From the NCBI GenBank assembly GCA_947625555.1, contig CANQOT010000001.1:1-64000 (forward strand): DNA of 64,000 nucleotides, in the 5' to 3' direction. The DNA comes from an uncultured Clostridia bacterium. GTDB lineage: Bacteria; Bacillota; Clostridia; Christensenellales; Borkfalkiaceae. Every line of letters starts with the position of its first letter. Within the stretch, counting starts at the first letter, position 1. This document shows, one piece after another, positions 33,862 through 46,800 of the stretch. A program made the translations under genes and the position numbers. The notes below the pieces were generated by a model that ran no database searches, had not been told where the DNA came from, and saw only the letters and a list, made by a program, of their open reading frames with translations.

Positions 33862-35106
33862 TTATGCGATTGTGACGCTATTCCCGTCAAAGGTAATGCG
33901 CGCCTTGAAGAGGGTGGCAAGCGCCTTTTCGAGCTCGGCAAAGTCCTTCCAAGCCATCGTCTCGGCGGCGGAGTGCATCGCGAGCTGGGCGATCCCGATA
34001 TCGACGGAGGGGATGCTCACCTGCCGCATGGAGATCGCGCCGAGCGTCGAGCCGCTCCGCACATCCGAACGGTTATAGAAGGGTTGCACCTTCACGCCGG
34101 CGTCTGTAAGGACCTTTTTGACGATGGCGGCCGTCATGCCGTCCGTCGTGTAGGCTCCGCCCGCATGCGCCTTGATGACGACGCCTCCGCCCATCACGGC
34201 GCGGTTGGTCGGGTCGCACTTTTCGGGGTGGTCGGGGTGGAGGGAATGGGCGTTGTCGAGGGAGACGAGGAGGGAGGAAGCGAGGGCTGTAAGCTCCTCT
34301 TCGCGCGTCTTTCCCTGCGCGTCGGCAATGCGCGAGAGCACGCCCCGCAGAAGGTCGCTGCCCGCGCCGCCCTGCGTGGAGCTGCCGATCTCCTCCGCCT
34401 CGAAGCAGGCCGCAACGAGGGTGTGCGCGGTGCTTTCGGCCCCGATGAGCGCATGCAGCGAGGCATACGCGCCCGCGAGGTCGTCGAGCCGCGGCGAGGT
34501 GAGAAATTCCCCGTTCGCGCCGCCGAAAAAGGGTTCCTCGGCGGGCGTCAAAAAGAGGTCGTAGGCGATGAACGGGCCTACCATGTCCGCGATCGACACC
34601 TCACCGAGCCCCGCAAGAGCGAGTTCCGTCTGCAAATTGACAGAGAGCTTTTCGTTGGCCTCGCGGTTTTGATGGATGGCGAGAGAGGGGAGCACGAAGC
34701 GGGAAGCGCTCACATACGTTTCGGCGACGAGCCGATCGCCGACACCGCGCACCACCCTGCCCGCAAGGGCGAGAGGGCGGTCGAAGAAGGTGTACCAAAG
34801 CCCTCCGCCGTACCCCTCCGCGTTGAGGCGCGTAAACGTCCCGTCGCAGAGCGCGGCGTTTTCTTTCAGTTTGAAGCAGGGAGAATCGGTATGCGAGGCG
34901 ACGATCGCGAAGGGCCCCGTCGGCGCATAGCGGAAGGCGACGATGCTCCCGCCCCGCGTCACATAGTATGCGCCGCCCGCCTTTAAGTTCCAGGGCTCCT
35001 GTTCTTTGAGGCGGGCAAATCCCGCCCTTTCGAGCATCGCGGCGGCATTTTCCACCGCATGGTAACAGGTATAGGAATTTTTCAAAAATTCGCAAAGTTC
35101 AAGCAT
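33862..35106 (-). CDS. M18 family aminopeptidase
   Basis: A cytoplasmic, dinuclear zinc aminopeptidase of the aspartyl aminopeptidase family that releases N-terminal residues, typically acidic ones. The 414-residue length is normal. Metal-binding and catalytic features include SHTDSPCFKLK (His and Asp near residue 70), the SPRLDDLAG segment, FEAEEIGSST with the Glu pair, and DNAHSLHP. A late His near IGIAQLAMHSAAE completes the metal site. The start at 35106 is set by AAAGGAG six to eight bases upstream and by the TATAAT at 35126-35131. The gene diverges from the GH3 gene across a 128-bp region with both promoters. Confidence 0.92.
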   Translation of the reverse strand: MLELCEFLKNSYTCYHAVENAAAMLERAGFARLKEQEPWNLKAGGAYYVTRGGSIVAFRYAPTGPFAIVASHTDSPCFKLKENAALCDGTFTRLNAEGYGGGLWYTFFDRPLALAGRVVRGVGDRLVAETYVSASRFVLPSLAIHQNREANEKLSVNLQTELALAGLGEVSIADMVGPFIAYDLFLTPAEEPFFGGANGEFLTSPRLDDLAGAYASLHALIGAESTAHTLVAACFEAEEIGSSTQGGAGSDLLRGVLSRIADAQGKTREEELTALASSLLVSLDNAHSLHPDHPEKCDPTNRAVMGGGVVIKAHAGGAYTTDGMTAAIVKKVLTDAGVKVQPFYNRSDVRSGSTLGAISMRQVSIPSVDIGIAQLAMHSAAETMAWKDFAELEKALATLFKARITFDGNSVTIA

Positions 35107-35125
35107 GTTCTTCTCCTTTTGACCC

Positions 35126-35154
35126 ATTATACAATAAACCTCGCCCGAATGCAA
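35126..35154 (-). promoter_or_regulatory. Promoter of the M18 aminopeptidase gene
   Basis: Minus strand TTGCAT (35149-35154), a 17-bp spacer and TATAAT (35126-35131). Confidence 0.8.
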
Positions 35155-35187
35155 TGATTTTTATGGGGTGGGTTTGTCACCTCATTC

Positions 35188-35216
35188 TTGACACCCCAGG
35201 TCCTCCATGCTATAAT
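35188..35216 (+). promoter_or_regulatory. Consensus promoter of the GH3 gene
   Basis: TTGACA (35188-35193), a 17-bp spacer and TATAAT (35211-35216). Confidence 0.9.
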
Positions 35217-35234
35217 GCAAAAAGGGGGTGGCCT

Positions 35235-37595
35235 ATGCCAAAAACGGTACAAGAGCGTCTCAAAAATTTTGCCGCGAGGATCTTTTTCCGCCTCACGGGG
35301 AGCGCGCTCTCGCAAAAGGAGAACGCACATTTCGCCGTCGGGGCGACCGTTTCGCAGGCGACCTCCGCGCTCCTTCGCCGTGCTGCGGCCGAGGGGGCGG
35401 TGCTCCTCAAAAACGACGGAACGCTCCCGCTCTCGAAGAAGTTCGCCCTCTTCGGCAGGGTGCAGGGGGATACCTTTTACACGGGCTACGGCTCGGGCGG
35501 CGACGTCGTTCGGCCGTACGTCGTGAGCATAGCCGAGGGGCTCGAACGGGCGAACGCCCCGCTCGTCTCCTGCGTGCGGGAATTTTATGAAAAATGGCGG
35601 CAGGACCACCCCGCGCCCGAGGGGAGCTGGGGGAACTGGCCCTATTCTTACCCCGAGGCCGAACTTCCCAAAGAAGCGCTCGAGGCGGCCGCGGCGGAGA
35701 CGGATACCGCCGTGATCGTCATCGGCAGGGCCGCAGGCGAGGACCGCGAGAACGAGCTTTGCGAGGGCAGTTTCTACCTCACGAAGGCCGAGCGGCGGTT
35801 CCTCAAAGAGGTGACGGAGACCTTCTCCCACGTCGCCGTCGTCTTGAATATCGGCAACATCATGGACTTTTCGTGGACGGAAGAGTATCCGCTCGGCGCG
35901 CTCCTTCTCATTTGGCAGGGCGGCATGGAGACGGGAAACGCCTGCGCCGACCTTCTCCTCGGCAAGGTCTCGCCCAGCGGCAAGCTCCCCGCCTGCATCG
36001 CGAAAAGTTACGAGGATTACCCTGCGCAGAACTTCGACGGCCTGCATTTCAACGAATATCGCGAGGACATCTATCTCGGTTACCGCTATTTCGAGACCTT
36101 TGCGCCCGAACGCGTCCTCTATCCCTTCGGCTTCGGGTCGAGCTATACGAAGTTCAAAATAGAGGCCTCCTTTGCGGAAAACATTGTCCGTTACCGCGTG
36201 AAGAACGTCGGAGACCGTGCGGGGCGCGAAGTCGTCGAGGTGTATGTGAAAAAGCCCGACGGCGCCCTCGGCAATCCCGCCCGTACGCTCGCCGCATTCA
36301 AAAAGACCGCGCTCCTTTCCCCCGACGGCGAGGAGGGGGGAGAGCTCGCCCTTCCCGTGCGTGCGTTTTGCTCCTACGACGAGGCCCGTTCGGCCTATGT
36401 TCTCCTCGCGGGGGACTATGCCGTTTACGTCGGATCTGACGTGCGCACCGCGGACATGGTAGGGGGATTTTCCGTCGAAGAGGACAAAATCGTCGAACAA
36501 CTTTCCCAAAATTGCGCCCCGCGAGATACCTTTGACGTCCTCGCGAAGGAGGGGAAGAGACGGGTGCGTACGGCGCAGAAGGACCTTAAAGCGGAGATCT
36601 TGTCGCGCCTCCCGCCCGAGGTCCCCTACACGGGGGATCGGGACATCCGCTTTGCCGACGTCAAGGCGGGGCGGGCGACCGCCGCGGCATTTTTGGCGCA
36701 GTTGACTGCGAAGGACCTCTTCGCCCTCACCCGCGGCGCCCTCAAAATGGACAGTCCCTTGGGCGCCCCGGGCAATGCGGGCGTCATGGGCGGCGTCACC
36801 AAAAATCTTCGCGCGCTGGGCGTTCCCTGCGTCACGATGACGGACGGCCCCTCGGGCATCCGCCTCAAAGCGCCGTGCTCGCTCATCCCCATCGGCACTC
36901 TCCTCGCAAGCGCCTTCGATCCCGCCCTCGTCGAAGAGGTGTACGCCCTGCTCGCGGACGAGATGAAGCAACGCGGCTCCAACGTGCTGCTTGCCCCCGC
37001 CCTCAACCTCCACAGGAACCCCCTCGGCGGGCGCAACTTCGAATATTTTTCCGAGGACCCGCTCCTCGCGGGGAACATCGCCGCGGCGGCCGTCCGCGGT
37101 CTGCAAAAGGGGGGCGTCTCCGCCTGTCCCAAGCACTTCGCCTGCAACAATCAGGAATTCAACAGGAGCAAGAACGATTCCCGCCTTTCCGAACGCGCGC
37201 TCCGCGAGCTCTATCTCTTCGCCTTCGAGATCTGCGTGAAGGAGGGCCGCCCCGATTTCCTCATGACCTCCTACAACAAGATCAACGGCGTCTGGGCGCA
37301 CTACAACTACGGTCTTGTGCGCGGCATTCTGCGCGATGAGTGGGGCTTTGAGGGCTGCGTCGTCACCGATTGGTGGATGAAGTGCGCAAGGAGCCCCGAA
37401 TTTCGCCGCGTCAAGAACAACGCCTACCGCATCCGTGCGGGCGTCAACGTGCTCATGCCGGGCGGCGGTTACCTCGGCAAGAGGGTGCAGGGCGGCTCGC
37501 CCGTAAGGGGGCTCGGCGGGAAGGATGCGCTCACCCGCGCCGAGCTCTTCGATTGCGCCCTCGCTGTCGTGACCGTCCTCGCGAAGATGTCATAA
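35235..37595 (+). CDS. GH3 beta-glucosidase with swapped domain order
   Basis: The 786-residue protein is a glycoside hydrolase family 3 enzyme, probably a beta-glucosidase or related exo-glycosidase. The order is inverted relative to most GH3 proteins. The alpha/beta C-domain comes first (AEGAVLLKNDGTLPL near residue 50, then GEDRENE with the likely acid/base Glu). A fibronectin-like domain follows, and the TIM-barrel N-domain is last (from about 540). The nucleophile is Asp712 in CVVTDWW, near the C-terminus, and KHFACNNQE is the usual substrate-binding segment. The same swap is known in Ruminococcus albus and Butyrivibrio enzymes. No signal peptide is seen, so it acts inside the cell. The start is set by the GGGGGTG site and promoter. 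Confidence 0.92.
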   Translation: MPKTVQERLKNFAARIFFRLTGSALSQKENAHFAVGATVSQATSALLRRAAAEGAVLLKNDGTLPLSKKFALFGRVQGDTFYTGYGSGGDVVRPYVVSIAEGLERANAPLVSCVREFYEKWRQDHPAPEGSWGNWPYSYPEAELPKEALEAAAAETDTAVIVIGRAAGEDRENELCEGSFYLTKAERRFLKEVTETFSHVAVVLNIGNIMDFSWTEEYPLGALLLIWQGGMETGNACADLLLGKVSPSGKLPACIAKSYEDYPAQNFDGLHFNEYREDIYLGYRYFETFAPERVLYPFGFGSSYTKFKIEASFAENIVRYRVKNVGDRAGREVVEVYVKKPDGALGNPARTLAAFKKTALLSPDGEEGGELALPVRAFCSYDEARSAYVLLAGDYAVYVGSDVRTADMVGGFSVEEDKIVEQLSQNCAPRDTFDVLAKEGKRRVRTAQKDLKAEILSRLPPEVPYTGDRDIRFADVKAGRATAAAFLAQLTAKDLFALTRGALKMDSPLGAPGNAGVMGGVTKNLRALGVPCVTMTDGPSGIRLKAPCSLIPIGTLLASAFDPALVEEVYALLADEMKQRGSNVLLAPALNLHRNPLGGRNFEYFSEDPLLAGNIAAAAVRGLQKGGVSACPKHFACNNQEFNRSKNDSRLSERALRELYLFAFEICVKEGRPDFLMTSYNKINGVWAHYNYGLVRGILRDEWGFEGCVVTDWWMKCARSPEFRRVKNNAYRIRAGVNVLMPGGGYLGKRVQGGSPVRGLGGKDALTRAELFDCALAVVTVLAKMS

Positions 37596-37644
37596 TTTCA
37601 CGATACGGCGGGAAAATGGTCTCCGGCCCGCCCCAAAGACCCGC

Positions 37645-37671
37645 TCCACCCTATAAGGGTGGATTTTTTTT
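37645..37671 (+). terminator. Terminator of the GH3 gene
   Basis: 8-bp stem TCCACCCT/AGGGTGGA with an ATA loop, followed by T8. Confidence 0.9.
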
Positions 37672-37710
37672 GAAATTTTGTAACATTTTGAATTTTTTAT
37701 CACGATTCCC

Positions 37711-37748
37711 TTGACATCATGTCATAAACTTGGTACAATCGTGTCATA
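37711..37748 (+). promoter_or_regulatory. Promoter of the 4,733-aa protein gene with TGTCATA repeats
   Basis: TTGACA (37711-37716), a 17-bp spacer and TACAAT (37734-37739). TGTCATA occurs at 37720-37726 and 37742-37748, 22 bp apart (about two helical turns), either side of the -10 box. A regulator could bind here. Confidence 0.7.
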
Positions 37749-37806
37749 GACCAATATTACAACTGTCATTTCCGTGTTGTGACTTCTTTGCGTTAGGGGG
37801 TACAAT

Positions 37807-40800
37807 ATGCGTTATAAGAGCAAACCTGCGAAAAATTCGGGCGTCAGGAGCGGCCATTGGAGCGTGGCGATGAAGACCACGGCCGTCCTCGCGGCATTCG
37901 TTGCCGTGGGCGTCGGGGGAGGGAGCATCGTTGCGGCGCTCACCAAGACGGCCGAGCGCAACGCCGTCGACCTTTCCTACGGTTCCGTCTCAACGGCCGT
38001 GGAGGAAGGGGAGGTGTTCGTCGATGACGGAACGTACGACGCCGTCGATATCTTCGCCCGCCTCAACTGGCGATTTGCCCGCCAAAAAGAGTGGTACGGC
38101 GAGTATTCGGGCTATGTGAATACCGTCGTCACGCAGGACGTACATACATACAAATACTACAAGGACGGGATGTTGATCTCGGCCGATATCACCAAGAGTT
38201 CCCTCGTAAATGCGGCGCGGGAATTTTGCTATATAAAAGAGGGCGACCGCGTCCTTTGGAGGGAAGCGGCGGGCGGCTCTTCCACCTACGATAAACTCGA
38301 TACCCCGTGGCAGGAGGGCGAGCCCTACCGCAACATGACGATCTCGGGCGAGAACGGCTTCAAGGCCCTCAACGGCCTTCCCGCCTACGAGCTCAGCCCC
38401 TACGTCATCGAACCCGATACCGTGCTCTCTTCCACCGTCGAAGAGGCGGAGGACGGGCTCTACAAGGCGACCTTCGTCATGAACCCCGCGACGTGGAAGG
38501 ATGTCGATGAGAACGGCAACGAGATCGTCAAGGGCGCGAACGCCTACTATATCAACCAGATGATTTTCACGGGCGGCCTGCCCGAAGCGCCCGAGTTCAG
38601 CGCGCTCACCATCACCTATTATTTCGACGAAGATTGGATCACCTACAAGACTGTGGTCGAAGAAAATTACAGCGCCGCCTACGGTCCCATCAAGGCGCCC
38701 TGCAAGGGCGGCGGCACCACGACGTATTCCTACGAGCCCTACAATTCGACGGACAACGTCTATCCCGACGCCTACGACGAATACTTCCAATATTGGATCG
38801 ACGAGGAACCCGATACCGACTTCGACCGTCCCATCACCGCGCTCGACGCGCTCGCCGGGGCATTCGGCCCGCTGCTCGCCGAGCCCTCGACGCTCGCCCT
38901 CGACCTCGATATCAACGGGCAGAAGGCGGCGGGCACCGTCTTTGTCGATTTGAGCAAGACCGACCTTTCCGCCTTCGACGTCACCGCCATCGAAGCGCGC
39001 CTCGGCCTCGGGGCCCTCAACCTTTGGGTGGAGGGCGGCAAAGCCTACATCAACTACGGCGGGGTCAAGCTCTCGCTCGATCTCTCCGCCCTCATGGGTC
39101 TCTTCGGCTCGGCTTCGCCGCAGGCGGAAGGGGAGGAGAGCGGGGGGCTCAATACCGACGATCTCCTCGGCGCCCTCGCGAACGGCGCCTTCACCGCGGA
39201 GGACGGTAAGGCGGAACTTCACTCCGTATTGCCCCTTCTCGGCTACGAGATCCCCATTGATTTCTACTTCAACGTCGACGAGGAGAAGAACGTCACGCTC
39301 GATCGCGCAGCGGTTGCCGTCGACGCCGATCTTCTCTCCCTCGGCGCCGAGATCTCCTTCGGCGGAGAGGCCATCCCCGCCCTCGGCGAGGTGGAAAAGG
39401 CGGACTATGCCGAGCTCATGCCGCACATCCAAAGCCTCATCGACCTGTTCACTTCCGAAAATCTTCACGCCGCTCTCGATTACGAGGGCCACGGCATCAA
39501 GGTCGGGGGCGGCATCGATATCGCCCTTTCTCCCTTCTCCTTGAAGGGGGAGATCGCCCTTTCCGTCCCCGAATACGGCGCAGAAAAGAAGATCGCGCTC
39601 GCCTATGATGACGGCGAGGTCTACCTCGACCTCGGCGGCATCAAGGTCGCGGCAAATGCCGCCGACGCCGTCGCGCTCGTCGGCAAGTTCCTCGACCTCG
39701 GTTCTCTCGCGGAAGGCGGGCTTCCCTTCGATCTCGGCGAGATCGTTCAAACGCTCCTCTCGCCCGAATTTGCGCAGAACATCGTCTCTTCGGAAGAGGA
39801 GAGTAAGCTGCATTTGCTCCTTCGCGGGACGAAGATTCTGGAAGCCCTCGGCATCGACTTTGCCCTCGGCGACGTCTCGCTGCAAATGGGCGAAGAGACG
39901 CTTACGGCGGGCGTGCTCGGCCTGACAGCCACCCTTACAAAGGGCGACGGCTTCACCTTCACGCCCGAGGGTTACACCGAACTTATCCCTTACGTCGCCC
40001 GCATCGTCGAGCTGGCGAAGGGGGGCAACCTTACCGCCGAAGTCACCTACACGGGCGATACGCTCTCCGTGTCGGGCGAACTCGGCCTCGACCTTAAAGC
40101 TCTCGCCGCGAAGGCAGACCTTGCCCTTACCTACAAGGGCGCTACCAAGACGCTTTCGGTCGTCTATGCGGACGGCGCGCTCTACCTCACGGTGGACGGG
40201 CTTCGCATCAAGGCCGACGTTAAGGAAGCCATCGAACTCGTCAAGGAATATCTCGACGTCTCGTCGGGCGACGGCGATGCGCTTAAAATCGTTGCCGATA
40301 TCCTTTCCCTCGACTTTTCCACCCTCATCGAGCTCTCCCAAACGGGCGACGACCTCACCGTCGCCGTCGCGGGCACCGAACTTTTGCGCGCGCTCGGCCA
40401 CTCGTTCGACCTCGGCAGGGTCGAACTCACCGTCGGCAAAGAGGAGATCGTCCTCACCGCGGCGGGCGCCGTCGTCACCGTCAAGGCGGGCGCGCCCTTC
40501 ACCTATACGACGGAGGGCTTCTCCGAGATCGTCAAGTATGCGGGCACGCTCCTTGGGATCTACAAGAGCGGCTACCTCGACCTCGATCTGAACTACGCGA
40601 TCGGCGAACTCGCCATCACGGGCGAGGTCCATCTCGACCTCACGACATTCAACGTCTCCGCTTCGGTCACGCTCGCTTCGGGCAGGGCGTCCAAAACGGC
40701 GGAGATCCTGTATATGGGCGGCGAGATCTTCCTCGGCCTCGGCGAAATCCGTCTCAAAGTCAATGCGAAGGAGGCGGCCGCCCTGCTCGGCGGTCTCATC

Positions 40801-43800
40801 GACCTCGGCGCTTCGGGCGAGGAGATGGACGCGGTCGAAGCCCTGCTCTCGGCTGATTTCTCCACGCTCATTCCCGAACTTTGGGAATCGGACGGCGCCC
40901 TTCATATCACCGTCGCGAGCGGCAACCTGCTCTCGCTGTTCGGCCTCGATCTCGACCTCGGCGATCTTCGCCTTGCAGTGGACGGAGAGGGGGCGACGCT
41001 CAAACTCGGCAGGGCCGTCGTCACGGCCAAGGCGGGCGCGCCGTTTACGCCCGTCGCCGAGGGCTACCTCGACATCACGGATTATCTCGGCGCAGTCGCG
41101 GGCTTTGCAGAGGCAAAGGCCCTCACGCTCGACGTGGCATACTCGGGCGAAAAGATTTCGCTTGAAGGGGACATCGATATTTTGCTCGACGGCACGGCCG
41201 CACAGGGCGACCTCACCCTCACCTATACGGACGAGGAAGAGGGCGCTCAAACCGAGCATGCCGTCTATCTCCTCTGGACGAAGGGGGACGGTACCCTCTA
41301 TCTCTCCATCGACGGCGTGAAGGTCAAGGCGAACGTCTCGGATGCGATCTCGCTCATCAAGACGGTCGTCGGCTCGAAGAGCTCCGAAGGGCAGGCGGAA
41401 GGTGCGGGCATCTCCACCCTCGCGCTCACCGACGAGGAACTCACCGCGCTCGAAAAGCTGCTCTCCTTCGACCTCGGCGCATTCATCGACCTTGCCGAAC
41501 ACAGGACGGAGGAAGGGGGCACGCTCACCCTCACCGTGCGCGGTACGGAGCTTCTCTCCGCCCTCGGCGCCTCCTTCGACCTCGGCGACGTGGCCCTCTC
41601 GCTGGATACGGAAGGGCACATCGCACTCTCCGCCATCGGCGGCAAGCTCACCATCGGCGTCCGTGCGGGCGAGTCCTTCGAACAAGGCGACGTCGGGGAC
41701 TACATCGACATCGTCAAGTACGGCGAATACCTTGCAGGGCTCTTCTCCAAACGGACGTACAAGATCTCGGCCTCCTACGAGGTCGATGCGCTCAAAGTGC
41801 GCGCCGACGTCTCCTTCGATACCGTCGGGAAGATCGTCGTCGGCGACCTTATCCTTATCTATAAAGGGGCGGCGAAGGAGGCATCCTTCACCTACGAGGA
41901 CGGCTGGTTCTACCTCGACCTCGACGCCTACAAGATCAAGACAAAGACGGCGGGCGCCGTCGCCCTCATCGCGGGCTATCTCGGCCTCTCGGGAACCGAC
42001 GGGGTGAAATTCGAGAGCCTCGCCTCGGCGCTCGATACAAGCCTCGACGGCCTCCTCACCCTCCGCGAAACGGCGGAAGGCGAACAGCAGATCCTCACCG
42101 TCCTCATCGACGGCACCGCCCTCATGAAGGCGCTCGGCCTCTCCGTCGATCTCGGCAATGTGGATATCCGCGTTGCGGAGGACTACCTCTATGCCTCCCT
42201 CAAAGGCTTCGGTTGCGAAGTGACGGGCAGCGGCGCGGCGCTCGAAGGCCTCAAAGAAGAGGACAAGGCGGGCTTCACCGATCTTTCCGACTATCTCGAC
42301 GGTTTCGTGAACGTATTCAAACAGGACTATATCACCGTCGCCGTCCGCTACGACGAAAAGGGCGTGAAGGTCGTGGGGGATCTCTACATCGACGTGAAGA
42401 ACAAGCAGGCGCGGGCCGACCTCACCCTCACCTTGAACGGCATGGAATATGTGTTCGGCGTCGTGTACGAAAAGGGCGGCATGCTCTACGTCGACCTCGA
42501 CGGGGCGAAGATCAAGGCGGATACGCAGGAGATCCTCGACCTTATCAAAGGCCTCTTCACGAAGAAGGGGGAGAGCGCGCGCAACAGGAAGCTGCGTGCC
42601 TCTGCCGATGCGCCCGCACAGATCGCCCTCTCCGAGGAACAGAAGAGCAAGCTCCTCGGCATTCTCGAGACCGTCCTTTCCCTCGATCTCGACAACTACT
42701 TCATCCTTTCCGAGAGCGGGGACGATACCCTCACGCTCACGGTGAGGGGGACGGAGCTCCTCTCCAAACTTCTCAAAAAGGATATCGCCCTCGGCGACGT
42801 TGAAGTCAAAGTCGAAAAGACGGGCGGCATCTCGCTCTCCGTCCTCGGCGCGACCCTCACCGCCACCGGCAGCGCCGAAGGCTTCGACCTCTTCAAAGAC
42901 GGCGACAAAGCACAAAACTATGCCGACATTCTCGACTACGTCGGCTATCTCACCGACCTCTTCAAGGCGGAAGCGCTCACCCTCACGATCGACTCTCTCG
43001 AAGTCACAGCGGGCACAACGTCGATCAATGTGGAGGGTACGGTCGACATCAAGACGGACGGCACGCTCGCGGGCGGCACGCTCACCCTCACCGTGGGCGG
43101 TAAGTCCTTGACGGCCACCCTCTATTACGAGAAGGCGGACGGCGAAAATATCCTCTACATCGGCGTCGCAGGCATCAAAGTCAAGGCGAGCATCGAGGAT
43201 ATCAAGGCCCTCGTCGATAAGATCAAGAACAAGGAGCCCGCAGCGGCGGCATTCTTCACCGTCGCGGCGACCGTCGCGGAAGGCAGGCTCTTCGGTATCT
43301 TCGAAGAGGACGGTGTATTGCAACTCGCCGTCGCCGGCGGAAAGCTCGGGAAGCTCTTCGGCTCCGACCTCGGGCTCGACGAGATTGGCCTCGAAATTGC
43401 GGAGGGCAGGCTGGGCCTTTGCCTCTCGGGCGAAAAGTTCTCGCTCGACGCAACGCTCAAAGGGGCGGACTCCGTCGCCTTCGATCCGCTTGAAAACAAG
43501 GACGGCTATATCGACATCGTGAAGTACGTCGACTTCGCCGTCGACCTCTTCCGCGCAGACGCCTTCGAGCTCGGGCTCGGCTTTACGAAGGGCGCCTTCA
43601 CCCTCACGGGAAGCGCCTCCTTCGCGCCTCAGTCCAAGGTTGCATCGGGCCAATTCACCATCACCTATCAGACGACGTCCAAGCACGCGTCCTTTGCCTA
43701 CGTCGACGGCACGGCCTATGTTGCTCTCGACGGCTCCAACGGCCCGTTGAAGTTCAAGGCCAAATCGGCGGCGGCCGTGGGTCTGCTTGCGGCCTACTTC

Positions 43801-46800
43801 GGCTTCTCGGGCGCAGACGGCGAGACGGACAACACCTTCGAAGATCTCTTCCAAGATCTGTTCGGGAACTTCGATTCCCTCTTCGAACTCGCCGAGAACG
43901 CCGAAAAAGACGTTCTTACCCTCCTTGTCGACGGCACGCAGCTCCTCGAAAAGCTCAAAATTTCGCTCGGCAACTTCGAGCTCGGCGACATCGGCGTCAT
44001 GCTCGGCAAGAACAGCCTCACGCTGCATGTGCTCAATGCCCAACTCACGCTCGGCGGCACCGATGCGGCGCCCGTCCTTCCCTCCGCGGAGGAACTCGCG
44101 ACCTACACCGACCTTTCCGATTACGTCGATACCTTTGCCGACCTTGCCGCGAGCGACTGCCTCGAAATCGCGCTTTCCTACCGATCGGACGACGGTACGC
44201 TCACGCTTACGGGCACGCTGTCCATCGACGTCAGGAACAAGTTCGCCCGCGCCGACCTCACCGTCGCGAAGGGGGAGACGACGATCGACCTCGGCATCGT
44301 CTACACCGAAGGGGGCATGCTCTACATCGACCTCGACGGCGCGAAGATCAAGGCCAACGTCCGCGATGCGGTCGATTATGTCAAGGAACTCGTCGGCGGA
44401 AACGCGAAGGGCAGGGCGCGCACGGTGCGCAATGCCCCCAAGGCCATCCTTTCCGACGAGCAAAAGAGCAAGCTCTCCGACCTTCTCACGAAGCTCTTCA
44501 CGCTCGAACTTGACGACTTCTTCACCCTTTCGGAAGAAAAAGGCGCCCTTTCCCTCCTCATCGACGGCACGGGGCTCCTCAACAAACTTCTCAATAAGAA
44601 TATCGAACTCGGTTCGGTCACGCTTTCCGTCGCAAAGAGCGTCTATGGCGAGGACGGCGCCCTCACGGCGTGCGGCTCCGTGACGCTCAAAGCTTTGGGT
44701 GCAGAGATCGTCTTGCGCCGCGGCGCGGCCTTTGTCGCCTTCCCCGACGGGGACAAAGAAGAGGACTATACCGACATTTTGCAATACGTCAAGTGGGCGG
44801 CGGCCATCTTCGCACAGAACGAAAAGCACATCGACCTCACGCTCGCGGCGGGCGAACTTTCCGTCGGCCTCGGGCTCGACGTCATCAAGGGCAACGCCTT
44901 CGTGAAGGGCGTCATCACCCTTTCCTACCGCGGCAGCAGCAAGGATTTTGCCTTTGTCTACGATAAGCAGGGCGGCGAGAGCGGCGACGAGGGCTGGATC
45001 TATCTCGACCTCGACGGCGTGCAGATCAAGGCAAATACCGACGACATTATGCAGCTTTTGAAGAGCCTCTTCTCCAATCTCGCCGGCAAGGAAGCGGAGG
45101 GCCCCGAAAAGATCGCCCTCGGCTATGCGGCGGCCGCCATTCTCGAAGTCGACGCCATCTCCTTCGAGAGCTTCGATACCTTCTCGCTCACCGAGGAGGA
45201 GGGCGTTCTCACCCTCGCCGTGAGCGGCGAAAAACTCATGTCTCTCCTCGGCGAAAAGCTCCGCTCCCTCCTCGACGGGAAGTTCTCGCTCGCAAGCGTG
45301 GGCGTCTCCGTCTCCGAGACACTCTTCTCGGTGGAAGCGGACGCGACCCTCTCGGGCGACAGCGTCACCCTTTCCGTCGGCATCTCGAAGGGCGAAACGT
45401 TCGAGATCGGCGAAGAGGAGAGGAAGTCGCTAACAAGCTACATCGACGTGTTCAAATACGGCGCGATGGTGAAACGTCTCTTCACCCAATCGACGACGTT
45501 GCAGGCGGAGATCTCCGCCACCCTCGGCGGGAAGGAACTCGGCCTCACGCTCAAATTCAACAAGGACTTCACGATGGCGCAGGGGACGCTCCAATACGGT
45601 TCCATCGACCTCGACCTCATGTATGTGCTCGAAGACCGCGAAGGGGCGGAGGGCGAAAAGGACGTCCTCATCTATGTGAAGGTGGGCGATAAGGTCAAGC
45701 TCATGGCCAACATTTCCGAGGTCATCCGCCTCGTGAAGGATGCCAAGGAGAAGAAGGGCCGCGCAATGCCTGCGGCCATCGCCCTCACGCCCAAGCAGGA
45801 GACCATGCTCGAAAAGTTCCTTGCCCTCGATCTCGGCGAAGTGATAAAGCTCACCGAAAAACTCGCTGCGGCAGGGGAGGGCGATTCCCTCGCCGTCACC
45901 GTCAATTCTCGCAAACTTCTCGATGTCTTTGGGGCCTCGTTCGACCTCGGCACGATCGAAGTCACCATCGAAGAGGGCGAACTTATCATCGCCCTTCCCG
46001 ATAAGGCCAACCTTTCGGTCACCATCTACGGCACCACGCGCGCCGTCGCGCTCGAAAAGCCCGCGGAAGGCGACTATCACGACATCACGCCCATTGTGAA
46101 GCGCGTGTTCGATCTCATCGAGGCGCAGGGCATCGAATTTTCGGGCGAACTCGCGCTCGGCGAAACCAAGCTGACCGTCGAACAGGGCATCGTCACATGG
46201 AAAACGGGCGAAGATAAGAAGTTCTACCTCAAAGGTTCTCTCGGCGATTTTGTCCTCGAACTTTCCATCGTCGGCGAGAACGCACAGCTCAAACTCGGCA
46301 ATTTCGGCATTGAGTTCGCCTTCTCGGATATCGGCGACCTCATCAATGCCGTCAAGGGCCTCATCGCCCGCGTGAAGGGCACCCTCTCCACCGTCAAGGC
46401 GAACGTCACGGGCACGGCCAAGCGCGAAGAGCTCATCGGGACGCTCCAAGGCATCGTCGATGTGCTCAACAACTTCATCGATTTCCTCAAAGGCGGCGAG
46501 GCCGCCGCAAGCGCCGCGGCTTCCGCCAAGGCGGCGTACGAGATGGGCGGCATGGCGGTCGTCCCCGCGGCCTACAAGCCCGAAGGGGAGGCAAAAGAGC
46601 TCCTTTTGAGCTTTGTCCTCGGCAAGATCACGCTCGAGATCTTCGATGAAACGGGGTACGAGAACCGCGGCTTCCTCGGCCTCGGGCTCACCCTCGCATC
46701 CGACGCGTTCTCCGTCTCGGCCGTCGTCGATACGGCAGTGTTCACGGGCGAGATCCCCGAACTGACGGGCGAGTTTTACAAACTTCATGATTTCATCGAG

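Noticed and set aside
37990-44829. 2,279-residue minus-strand frame opposite the 4,733-residue gene
   Set aside because: It mirrors the tandem repeats of the sense gene and has low-complexity Glu/Arg/Asp composition.
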